From Tannerella sp. (GTDB lineage Bacteria > Bacteroidota > Bacteroidia > Bacteroidales > Tannerellaceae): 24,253 bases of DNA. Positions 15,984 through 23,500 of this stretch are shown here, piece by piece. Numbering within the stretch: position 1 is the first letter of the stretch; every line of letters begins with the position of its first letter. The DNA is taken from positions 1-24,253 of the forward strand of contig JAISTJ010000105.1 of the NCBI GenBank assembly GCA_031272655.1. The letters run 5' to 3'. Both the position numbers and the translations under genes were made by a program. Under the pieces are notes generated by a model that was given only the letters and a program-made list of their open reading frames with translations, had not been told where the DNA came from and did not search any database.

Positions 15984-16445
15984 TTAAAATGGAAGATCGT
16001 CAACAGGTTCGGGAGCGGGCGGAATCGCTTCGGGCGGCGGTGTCGGTTGCTGCGTCGGCGCAACTGTTGGGGGTTGAGGCTGTTGCTTGGCAGCTTCACC
16101 TTCGGGACGCGTCCCTGCGGAATAAAACTCAACCCTGTCTGCAATAATCTCTGTGATATAGCGCTTTACGCCGTCTTTATCGTCATAGTTGCGCGAGCGT
16201 AGTTTGCCTTCAATATAAAGTCCGGAGCCTTTTTTGACCCATTTTTCGACGAACTGCACCCTGTCGCGGCGTACCACGATGTTGTGCCATTCGGTTCTTT
16301 CGGGAATTTCCGTCCCGTCCTGGAGCGTGTACCCGCGTTCGTTAGTGGCGAGCGTGAAGTTTGCTACTGCTTTGTTGTTGTCGAAGTAGCGTACATCGGG
16401 GTCTTTTCCGACGTTTCCGATTAAAATAACTTTGTTTAATGACAT
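15984..16445 (-). CDS. ssb: Single-stranded DNA-binding protein
   Basis: Ssb coats single-stranded DNA in replication, repair and recombination. The 153-residue protein has an N-terminal OB fold (about 1-107) starting MSLNKVILIGNVGKDPDVRY, with WHNIVVRRD, KKGSGLYIEGKLRSR and a DGVKRYITEIIAD strand. A Pro/Gln/Ala-rich flexible tail (about 115-148) follows, then the acidic tip DDLPF that binds partner proteins. The start is fixed by homology and by a promoter 33-63 bp upstream. It heads the minus-strand operon ssb-gldE-PPTase-AKR and is divergent from hup. Confidence 0.97.
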   Translation of the reverse strand: MSLNKVILIGNVGKDPDVRYFDNNKAVANFTLATNERGYTLQDGTEIPERTEWHNIVVRRDRVQFVEKWVKKGSGLYIEGKLRSRNYDDKDGVKRYITEIIADRVEFYSAGTRPEGEAAKQQPQPPTVAPTQQPTPPPEAIPPAPEPVDDLPF

Positions 16446-16477
16446 GATTTTAAAAATTTTGAATGAAAAACAGTGTA

Positions 16478-16508
16478 CAAATGTAAGACAACTTTTCGAG
16501 ACCGCAAA
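16478..16508 (-). promoter_or_regulatory. Housekeeping promoter of the ssb operon
   Basis: On the minus strand, TTTG (16508-16505) and TACATTTG (16485-16478) are spaced by exactly 19 bp. The ssb start codon lies 33 bp beyond the -7 element. This and the hup promoter share the 251-bp, very A/T-rich gap (16446-16696), which has long A and T runs and no ORF. Confidence 0.7.
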
Positions 16509-16619
16509 ATTTTTTTAAAAAAAACACGAAAAAAAATCACTTTGAAACTCAAAAAAAAACTTAAAAAACGGGTTTTTGGGGGGAAAATGCATTTTTTTTG
16601 AAAAAAAATTCGATTTTTT

Positions 16620-16650
16620 TTTGATTATCAATGAAAAGGTTGTATATTTG
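16620..16650 (+). promoter_or_regulatory. Housekeeping promoter of hup
   Basis: TTTG (16620-16623), a 19-bp spacer and TATATTTG (16643-16650) give a perfect TTTG-N19-TAnnTTTG match. The hup ATG is 47 bp past the -7 element. Long A/T tracts upstream may bend DNA or act as an UP-type element. Confidence 0.72.
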
Positions 16651-16696
16651 CAGCTCAAAATAGAACAATTTATTCATTTTTTAAATTTTATGTGAT

Positions 16697-16996
16697 ATGA
16701 CAAAAGCAGAACTTATTAGCCAGATTTCCAAGAGCACTGGCGTGGACAAATCGGAGATTTTATCCGTCGTTACATCCTACATGGAGACCATCAAGAAATC
16801 ATTGAAAGATGGTGAGAACGTTTATTTAAGAGGTTTCGGAAGCTTCATCATTAAGAAGAGAGCTGAGAAGAAAGCCCGTAACATTTCAAAGAACACTACG
16901 ATTACAATTCCGGCGCATGAGATTCCGGCGTTCAAACCGTCAAAAGTGTTCCTTGAATCAATTGCAGGTAAGGCAAAAGCTAAGAAGAAAAAATGA
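16697..16996 (+). CDS. hup: HU-family DNA-binding protein
   Basis: This is a 99-residue histone-like protein that bends and compacts DNA as a dimer. MTKAELISQISKSTG begins the N-terminal helical pair, GENVYLRGFGSFIIKKR is the conserved saddle, and the DNA-contacting arm runs about 55-78. The C-terminus continues into a lysine-rich tail (GKAKAKKKK). The arm has RNISKNTTITIPA instead of the usual RNPQTG-type tip, as in other Bacteroidetes HU proteins annotated next to rng. It is expressed from a strong-looking promoter and followed 22 bp later by the 29-residue basic ORF, then rng. Confidence 0.96.
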   Translation: MTKAELISQISKSTGVDKSEILSVVTSYMETIKKSLKDGENVYLRGFGSFIIKKRAEKKARNISKNTTITIPAHEIPAFKPSKVFLESIAGKAKAKKKK

Positions 16997-17018
16997 CAAC
17001 CTCTAAAACAGATTTATT

Positions 17019-17108
17019 ATGCCAAGCGGTAAAAAAAGAAAAAGACACAAAATGTCAACGCACAAGCGTAAGAAAAGACTGAAGAAGAACAGACATAAGA
17101 AGAAATAA
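17019..17108 (+). CDS. 29-residue basic protein, AURKAIP1/COX24 (bS22/mS38)-like ribosomal protein
   Basis: This tiny ORF begins MPSGKKRKRHKMSTHKRKKR and continues LKKNRHKKK. Of 29 residues, 19 are Lys or Arg and 3 are His. The KRxKMxxHKRKKRLKKNRHK pattern matches the AURKAIP1/COX24 C-terminal domain found in mitochondrial mS38 and in the mycobacterial small-subunit protein bS22. NCBI-style annotations give that name to 30-odd-residue Bacteroidetes proteins. It probably binds rRNA in the small ribosomal subunit. It sits 22 bp after hup and 99 bp before the likely rng start, with a stable hairpin in between, so it may be co-transcribed with hup. The conserved sequence and position argue that it is a real gene despite its size. 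Confidence 0.85.
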   Translation: MPSGKKRKRHKMSTHKRKKRLKKNRHKKK

Positions 17109-17136
17109 GTGTCTAATTCTGAAGAAGTTGACAAAA

Positions 17137-17176
17137 AGAACAAGCTTAATTAAGACCCGTTACTTAAGTTTGTTCT
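17137..17176 (+). terminator. Hairpin between the bS22-like ORF and rng (terminator or attenuator)
   Basis: AGAACAAGCTTAA (17137-17149) pairs with TTAAGTTTGTTCT (17164-17176) as a 13-bp stem with one G-T wobble and a 14-nt loop. TTTTGTTTG follows. It could end the hup transcript, or reduce read-through into rng, whose start is 31 bp downstream. Confidence 0.65.
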
Positions 17177-17207
17177 TTTGTTTGTAAACCTATTTAAAGG
17201 TACTACA

Positions 17208-18779
17208 GTGGTAAGTGATATTATAGTAGATGTAACGCAGAAAGATGTATCCATCGCAGTAATGGAAGATAACGTGCTTGTTGAGTTTCATAAGGAAACG
17301 CGAAACGAGACGTATGCCGTCGGCGATATATATCTGGGTAGGGTCAAGAAGCTTTTACCCGGCCTGAATGCTGCGTTTATTGACGTGGGTTATAAAAAAG
17401 AGGCGTTCCTGCATTACCAGGACCTCGGATTTGCTTTCAACACACAGCAGAAATACATCAAGAGAATCATGTCCGGCGACAAGAAGGCGAACTTCTCCAA
17501 GCTTCCGATACTGCCGGAACTGATCAAAGACGGAAAGATAGCTGATGTGCTGACGGCAGGAGAAGACCTGCTGGTACAGATATCCAAAGAACCCATCTCC
17601 ACGAAAGGTCCGCGTCTGACAGCCGAATTGTCGTTTGCCGGACGCTATATTGTGCTGATTCCCTTCACCGAAAAAATTTCGGTGTCGGGCAAAATTAAAT
17701 CAAATGAAGAGCGCGCCCGTTTGAGGCAGCTCATTCAAAGCATCAAACCGAAGAATTTCGGGGTCATAGTACGCACCTCCGCCGAAGGCAAGCGGGTGGC
17801 AGAACTCGACTATGAGCTGAAGACTTTAAAGAAGCGATTTGACGATAACTTAGTGAGACTCAATAAGTTAAAGTCGCCGTCGCTGTTTTATGAAGAGACT
17901 TCGCGCGTGGTCGCCCTGCTGCGCGACATACTGAACCCCACTTTTGAACACATATATATCAATGATTCTGACTTTTATAACAATGTGCTTGATTATGTGA
18001 CGCTTATAGCGCCGGAACAGAAAGATATAGTGAAGCGTTACAACGGCTCACTGCCTATCTTCGACCATTTCGCCGTAACGAAGCAGATAAAATCGTCGCT
18101 CGCACGGACGCTTACCGTCAAGAGCGGCTCATATCTGATTATCGAACATACGGAAGCAATGCACGTTATAGATGTTAATAGCGGTAACAGGCTGAATAAT
18201 AAGGATAACGAACCTGAAGAAAACTCATTTAACGTTAATCTCGCAGCAGCCGACGAGATAGTTCGTCAGTTACGCCTTCGCGATATGGGCGGTATTATTG
18301 TTATTGATTTTATTGATATGTCGGAAGCCGGAAATCGTCAGAAGTTGTACGAACATGTGTTAGAGGCGATGAAACGCGATAGAGCGCGTCATAACATCCT
18401 GCCTCTCAGCAAATTCGGATTGATGCAAATCACTCGGCAGCGCGTCCGTCCGGTAGTTGATATCGAGACTACGGAACGATGCCCTACTTGCATGGGAACA
18501 GGAAAAGCCAAGCCGTCAATACTCTTCACCGACGAGTTGGAAGAAAAGATCAGCACTTTAACTAATAAGCTGTGTATGAAGCAGTTTAACCTTCATATAC
18601 ATCCTTATGTATTCGCTTATATCTCTAAAGGAGTGGTTTCGATCATGATGAAATGGAAGCTGAAATATAGCATGAAAATGAAGTTCATCCCCGATCAAAG
18701 CCTTGGTTTTCTGGAGTATAAGTTTTATGACGCAGAGAACAACGAGTTTGTAGTCAGCGATAAGATTGAATTGAAGTAA
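17208..18779 (+). CDS. rng: Ribonuclease E/G family endoribonuclease
   Basis: This protein of about 523 residues cuts single-stranded RNA in rRNA maturation and mRNA decay. It has an S1 domain (about 30-120, GDIYLGRVKKLLPGLNAAFIDVGYKKEAFLH). The catalytic core's two Mg-binding aspartates sit in HVIDVNSGN (near 18170) and VIDFIDM (near 18305). The zinc-link motif is CPTCMGTGKAK (near 18480). The length fits RNase G rather than full RNase E. The start is chosen as GTG at 17208 (VVSDIIVDVTQKDVSIAV), because Bacteroidetes homologues begin a few residues before the IDV strand. The in-frame TTG at 17178 lies at the base of the hairpin and adds non-conserved residues. The gene follows hup and the bS22-like ORF, a neighbour order I recall in other Bacteroidetes. 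Confidence 0.94.
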   Translation: MVSDIIVDVTQKDVSIAVMEDNVLVEFHKETRNETYAVGDIYLGRVKKLLPGLNAAFIDVGYKKEAFLHYQDLGFAFNTQQKYIKRIMSGDKKANFSKLPILPELIKDGKIADVLTAGEDLLVQISKEPISTKGPRLTAELSFAGRYIVLIPFTEKISVSGKIKSNEERARLRQLIQSIKPKNFGVIVRTSAEGKRVAELDYELKTLKKRFDDNLVRLNKLKSPSLFYEETSRVVALLRDILNPTFEHIYINDSDFYNNVLDYVTLIAPEQKDIVKRYNGSLPIFDHFAVTKQIKSSLARTLTVKSGSYLIIEHTEAMHVIDVNSGNRLNNKDNEPEENSFNVNLAAADEIVRQLRLRDMGGIIVIDFIDMSEAGNRQKLYEHVLEAMKRDRARHNILPLSKFGLMQITRQRVRPVVDIETTERCPTCMGTGKAKPSILFTDELEEKISTLTNKLCMKQFNLHIHPYVFAYISKGVVSIMMKWKLKYSMKMKFIPDQSLGFLEYKFYDAENNEFVVSDKIELK

Positions 18780-18791
18780 CAGTGACCATAG

Positions 18792-18925
18792 CGTCATTGT
18801 TGATGGACGGAGCAATCCGGCGGATCTAGGTTTATTGCCTGATTTGCCGGATTGCTTCACTTTGTCCGTCCCGTCATTTTTTTCCGCAAGCGAAAAAGAA
18901 GAAGCGAGGAACGAAGCAATCCATC
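18792..18925. repeat. Cluster of degenerate palindromic repeats between rng and metK
   Basis: Three relatives of the 31-bp core repeat are packed here. One is forward (CGTCATTG...GAGCAATCC, 18792-18818), one is reversed (GGATTGCTTCACTTTGTCCG, from 18849) and one is forward (GAGGAACGAAGCAATCC, 18905-18922). The first two form a large hairpin: 18805-18821 pairs with 18846-18871, leaving a 9-nt bulge on one side. This structure may also end the rng transcript. With the metK promoter and leader it accounts for the 351-bp gap 18780-19130. Confidence 0.65.
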
Positions 18926-18975
18926 GAAATAACAATTTTTAACGCGAAAAAAGCGCATATTCCGAAAAAAAGTAT

Positions 18976-18983
18976 TATCTTTG
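18976..18983 (+). promoter_or_regulatory. Probable -7 element of the metK promoter
   Basis: TATCTTTG fits TAnnTTTG. A TTTG -33 element is not seen at 19 bp. Transcription would begin about 18990, just in front of the riboswitch-like region. Confidence 0.5.
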
Positions 18984-18990
18984 CGCCCGA

Positions 18991-19052
18991 ATTGACGTGG
19001 ACAGATTTGTACTGCTTGCAACCACAGGAAAAAATGCTAAAACGACCATACC
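18991..19052 (+). promoter_or_regulatory. SAM-II-like riboswitch in the metK leader
   Basis: The leader has the linear features of the SAM-II aptamer in order. The P1 5' strand is GTGG (18997-19000). The loop is AGATTTGTACTGCTTGCAA. The P1 3' strand is CCAC (19022-19025). An A-rich linker follows, then the invariant GCTAAAA (19036-19042) and ACGA. TTGT (19007-19010) can pair with ACGA (19042-19045) as a short pseudoknot. SAM-II RNAs occur in alphaproteobacteria and Bacteroidetes before methionine/SAM genes, and the gene here is SAM synthetase. No classical terminator follows. A 12-bp palindrome (19096-19107) between aptamer and start codon might be part of the switch. The call is by eye from the remembered consensus. 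Confidence 0.7.
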
Positions 19053-19130
19053 TCTTTATTCCTGCCATTTCGGCAAACAATTCCCAACGTTGATTCATTA
19101 CGTAATGTTTAACTAAATAAATTATTAGTA

Positions 19131-20417
19131 ATGAGTTATTTATTCACATCCGAATCGGTGTCTGAGGGACACCCCGACAAAGTAGCCGACCAGATTTCGG
19201 ACGCTTTGTTAGACGAATTTCTTGCACGCGACAGCGACTCAAAGGTTGCTGTTGAAACGTTTGTTACTACCGGTCAGGTAGTTGTGGGCGGCGAAGTGAA
19301 GTCGAAAGCATACGTTGATGCTCCCGACGTTATTCGCCGCGTTATCGGTCAAATCGGTTACACAAAAAGCGAGTACCGTTTTGATTCTCTCTCATGCGGC
19401 ATACTGTCGGCTATTCATGAGCAAAGCCAGGATATTAACCGCGGCGTCGAACGGCAGAACCCTTATGATCAGGGCGCCGGCGACCAGGGGATGATGTTCG
19501 GCTATGCGACAAATGAAACCGACAACTATATGCCTCTTGCGCTCGACCTTGCACACAGCCTCCTGCTTGAACTTGCTTCTATCCGCAAAAACGAGCCTTC
19601 GTTGATGCCATATCTTCGTCCCGACGCCAAAAGTCAGGTTACGATTGAGTATGAAGAAGACGGCACGCCGAAACGGATTGATACAATCGTACTTTCTACG
19701 CAGCATGACGAGTTTGTTGTCGCAGGAAACGGCATTTCGCAGGAAGCGGCCGACGCAGAGATGCAACGTGTTATAACAGAGGATGTTAAAAAAGTTCTTA
19801 TACCTCGTGTTAAGGCGCAGTATCCGGCGAAAGTGCAGGCTTTGTTTGATGACAGCATCACTTTCTACGTCAATCCGACGGGTAAGTTTGTCATCGGCGG
19901 ACCGCATGGCGACACGGGTTTGACAGGGCGCAAAATTATCGTGGACACATACGGCGGCAAGGGCGCTCACGGCGGCGGCGCGTTCTCGGGCAAAGACCCG
20001 TCGAAGGTTGACCGTTCGGCGGCTTATGCGGCTCGTCATATAGCCAAGAACCTTGTTGCAGCGGGCGTTTCCGACGAAGTGCTCGTCCAGATTTCTTATG
20101 CTATCGGCGTTGCCAAACCTATGAACATCTTTGTTAATACTTACGGTCGCTCGAAGGTGAAAATTTCGGACGGCGAGATTGCCCGTAAGGTTGGCGAGCT
20201 GTTTGATTTGCGTCCCAAAGCTATCGAGGAACGGCTCAAGCTGCGTAATCCGATCTACCTTGAGACGGCCTCTTACGGTCATGTGGGCAGAACGCCGCAA
20301 AAGGTGGAAAAAACTTTCATCTCGCGCTACGAAAAGCCTCTTACTCTTGAAGTTGAGCTTTTTACATGGGAGAAACTTGACTTTGTGAATAAGATCCGCA
20401 CGGCTTTCGGGCTTTAG
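19131..20417 (+). CDS. metK: S-adenosylmethionine synthetase
   Basis: MetK joins methionine and ATP to make SAM, the cell's methyl donor. The 428-residue length agrees with the longer Bacteroidetes form. Motifs are [15 protein letters not shown] (His14, Asp16, Lys17), the [12 protein letters not shown] loop (near 19480), [24 protein letters not shown] (near 19890) and the phosphate-binding [19 protein letters not shown] (near 19975). The start is set by the conserved N-terminus [16 protein letters not shown]. Upstream lie a TAnnTTTG element and a SAM-II-like aptamer, so SAM probably represses its own synthesis. A bidirectional terminator follows 60 bp after the stop. Confidence 0.97.
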   Translation: MSYLFTSESVSEGHPDKVADQISDALLDEFLARDSDSKVAVETFVTTGQVVVGGEVKSKAYVDAPDVIRRVIGQIGYTKSEYRFDSLSCGILSAIHEQSQDINRGVERQNPYDQGAGDQGMMFGYATNETDNYMPLALDLAHSLLLELASIRKNEPSLMPYLRPDAKSQVTIEYEEDGTPKRIDTIVLSTQHDEFVVAGNGISQEAADAEMQRVITEDVKKVLIPRVKAQYPAKVQALFDDSITFYVNPTGKFVIGGPHGDTGLTGRKIIVDTYGGKGAHGGGAFSGKDPSKVDRSAAYAARHIAKNLVAAGVSDEVLVQISYAIGVAKPMNIFVNTYGRSKVKISDGEIARKVGELFDLRPKAIEERLKLRNPIYLETASYGHVGRTPQKVEKTFISRYEKPLTLEVELFTWEKLDFVNKIRTAFGL

Positions 20418-20471
20418 ATTTTTTGGCGCTTTGCTTTAGAGTGGATTACTACTTGGTAATGAGCGTTTTAT

Positions 20472-20504
20472 AAAAACGGCCGCTTGATTTCAAGCGGCTG
20501 TTTT
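20472..20504. terminator. Bidirectional intrinsic terminator between metK and porW
   Basis: GCCGCTTGA (20479-20487) and TCAAGCGGC (20490-20498) form a perfect 9-bp stem with a 2-nt loop. It is flanked by AAAAAC on the left and TGTTTT on the right. It can therefore work for metK on plus and for the convergent minus-strand gene. Confidence 0.9.
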
Positions 20505-20538
20505 CATTATTGGCATTTGTGAAGGATTTGGGTTAGTT

Positions 20539-20569
20539 GAGATTGCTTCACTACGTTCGCAATGACGGG
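20539..20569. repeat. 31-bp dispersed repeat core, intergenic copy
   Basis: The stretch reads, on plus, GAGATTGCTTCACTACG then TTCGCAATGACGGG. Its complement matches the core inside the GH2 gene (8233-8263) at 28 of 31 bases. Its stem is ATTGC/GCAAT where the GH2 copy has ATAGC/GCTAT, a compensatory change. GACGGG (20564-20569) also pairs with CCCGTC (20580-20585) at the porW stop codon. Confidence 0.75.
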
Positions 20570-20583
20570 CGTCGAAAAACCCG

Positions 20584-23500
20584 TCAGGTCTTCTGCTTCT
20601 TCGCTTTGGCGGCGGCTTTTTGTTCTGCTTCTTTCTTGGCAGCGGCGGCTTTGCGTTCTGCTTCTTTTTGGGCGGCGGCGGCTTTGCGGGCTTTCTCTTT
20701 GGCTTGCTGCTCCTGCTTCTTCTTTTTGCGCTCTTCGGCTTGGCGCTTTTTGTTTTCTTTCTCGCGCTGCTTGCGCTCTTTCTCTTTGAGGCGGAGGCGT
20801 TCCTTGTTGTCTTTCTCGCGCTGTTTGCGCAACTGTTCGCGCTCTGCCGCCTGCTGTTTCTTGAGGTCGGCGGCTTCTTTGGCGGAGAGTACTTTTGCGG
20901 CGTTGGCGATGGAATCTTGTCGTACCTGCTCTGCGTTCTCCTGGCGGCGTATCTCCTGTATCTGTTCGAGGGTCAGTTCGCCGTCCACGCGCTCTAATGG
21001 CTTCGCGGCGGCTTCGGCGGCGGCGGCGCTGTCGGCGGGGGCGTCGTCTTCGGCTACGGCGGCGGCGACCTCTTTCGCCGTCTTGATGCCTTCCTCTATC
21101 TGCTTGTATTCATCGGTCTCTTTGATACGTTTGAAGAGTTTGCGGAAGATGTTCTCGCCTTTTGCCTTCGGGCGGGCGTCTTCCTCTTCTGTGGATTGAA
21201 GGATTGAGGGATTGAGGGATTGAGCGGGGGCGGCGGGAGGGGTAATTACGACCTTTGGCGGCTCTATAGGCTCGGTTTTGATGGATTGATGGATTGAGGG
21301 ATTGGAGGATTGAGGGATTGAGGGATTGAGGGATTGGGTGGAGTCGGTGGGGGATGATTCGTCGCCTGCTTTTGCTGTCTCTGCCTCTGCCTCTGCCGCT
21401 TCTTCTTCTTCGAGCGCACGGCGGTCGGCGTCCACGCGAATGCGCCAGCGTTCAACGAGTTCGGGCGCCTGCTCGCCGTAGTTATCTATGAAGAAAAGCA
21501 TGTATTCTTCGAGGGTCTTGCCGTGAACGAGGATGTCGTAGTTGGCGTCGGAGATGGGGAAGAACGACACGAGCGGGTCGAGCGCCTCCGCATAGCCGCC
21601 CTTGCCGTAAATCATTTTGTAGTATTCAATTACCTCCGTGAAATTATTGAAACCGTTGATAAAGAACAGGGTAAGCGAACCGCGCTGCTCGAAAGCGAGG
21701 TCGAAGGTCTTGATGCGGAAGTTGGCGAAGTTGTATGCCGCGATGGTGAAGAGCAGTCGGTTGCGGTCGAGGCTGTCGGTACTGTAAATCAGCAGCATAC
21801 GATGCGGTGTCTCCTGCTCGGTGGTGAAAGCGCGGGCAGAATCGGCGGCGTTGACGTTACCTTCCTCGTCGGCGCCGAAGCGGATGTTCCATGTCATCTT
21901 CGAGAAACTCGTCTGCATCAGTTTACGCCCTCGCAGCAAGCCTTTTAGCATCTCGGCGGCAAGTTCCGACACGTCGGCGGCGGGGAACTTCTCCGTCAGC
22001 AGCGTCAGTTCTTCCTTAAAACGCTCGGCGTCGCCGCTCTGGACGTAGGTCAGGGCGTTGAGGAACATGAACTTGGGCATCAGTTCGGCAAGCGGGTACT
22101 TGGAGTAGAACTCGCGATAGTTAAGTCTCACAGCCGCAGTGTCTTCCGCTAAATATGCCTCGTAGGTTTGCTCATAGATAGAATCCTGCACCGCCCCCAT
22201 CATGCGCATATTGTACTCATAATCAGGGTCGGAGATAGCCACGGCATAGTCGCTTTCGGGGAAGTCGGCAAGCAGTTTTGCCTTGTAACGCTCGGCAAGT
22301 TCGGCATCCTTGAAGCGCAGCGCCATGAGATATGTATGGTAGTAATAATCAAGGCGATAGGCATTATCGGGGAAGCGGCGTTCCAGTTCCTCGAAAGTTT
22401 CGACTGTCAAGTCTATATCTTCAAGTTTGTCCTTGTAAATCATGCCCATATTGAAGAGGCCGTCTTCGATAATCTTGTCGGACGCATACAGGTCGTCCTC
22501 GCTGAAAGGTATCTGTTGGAGGTAGTACTCTCGGCTTTTGGGGTCGGAGGCGAGGCTGTCGTTGAGAGCGGTGAGCGAATCGGTAGCGAGGCTGTCAGCA
22601 GCGGACAGACTGCTTTCAGCGCCCTGCCTGTCGGCGTTCTCGTCGCCCTCTTCCAAGAGCAGTTCCATCTTCTTGTTACGCCGCCGCCAGTTGTCTTCAA
22701 GCGAGCGTTTGCCCCATTTGTTCTGAAACTGCGTCTTGCCCTGCGCTACGGTCTGTGGGTTATAGAAATAGAACGCATTGCTGCCCGCCGCCGCTCCTGC
22801 CGTCGGCATGTTCATAGTGTTGGCAGCGCCCGGACGGTTCGACAGGTTAGACCCCATAGACGCCTGATTTGCAAGATATTCCTCCTTCTCTGCCTCTTCC
22901 TTAGCCTTTTTCTCCGCTTCCTTGAGGTCTTCAATGATTTTGTCGATTACTGCAAGACGCTCTGCTTCAGGCATTTTCGAGAGGGTTTGCAGACTGTCCT
23001 GCAGGTGAACCGCCTCGTAATGCACCACCAACTCGTCGAGGGTCTCCGAAAGACGTGCAACGCGCTCATAATCTTTATATTCCTTATGAATACCCTGTAA
23101 GGCGCCGCTGAAACAGGGCTGCGCCTCCATGTATTTCTTCTGCTCGAAATATATGTCGCCGAGACGTATCTGGCAAATTGCTTTATCCATGCCGTTTTGG
23201 GTGCTTTTCTCAATGCCTTCCGCATACGCCTCGATAGCCTTTGCGGTGTCCTGTTGGGTCATATAGACGTTGCCCATGGCATAAAAGACCTGGTCAAGGT
23301 AGTCCTTGTTCTTGTCGCTCTTCGACATGCGGCGAAGCATCTTCAGCACTTTCTGATAGTTGTTTCCGGGAAAGACTTCCGTTTGCCTTATGCGCGAGGC
23401 GAACTCTATGTCGTAAGGCGGGTTCGAGCCTGCCACTTTACCGAAAGTGCTGTATGCCAAGTCGTTATTGCCGGTCTTCATATACAGTTGCCCCAGCAGA

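Noticed and set aside
17178..17207. TTG start for rng, adding 10 residues.
   Set aside because: It directly follows the hairpin stem and adds residues not expected in the family; GTG 17208 fits the conserved N-terminus.
19034..19093. A 19-codon upstream ORF (MLKRPYLFIPAISANNSQR) in the metK leader with AGGA in front, as a possible leader peptide.
   Set aside because: Its ATG is part of the AAAATGCTAAAA segment that belongs to the SAM-II-like aptamer core, and the peptide is not Met- or Cys-rich. Chance ORF is more likely.
21193..21338. The two octamer arrays as a CRISPR-like structure.
   Set aside because: The 8-bp units are contiguous with no spacers and lie inside a coding frame; no cas genes are near.
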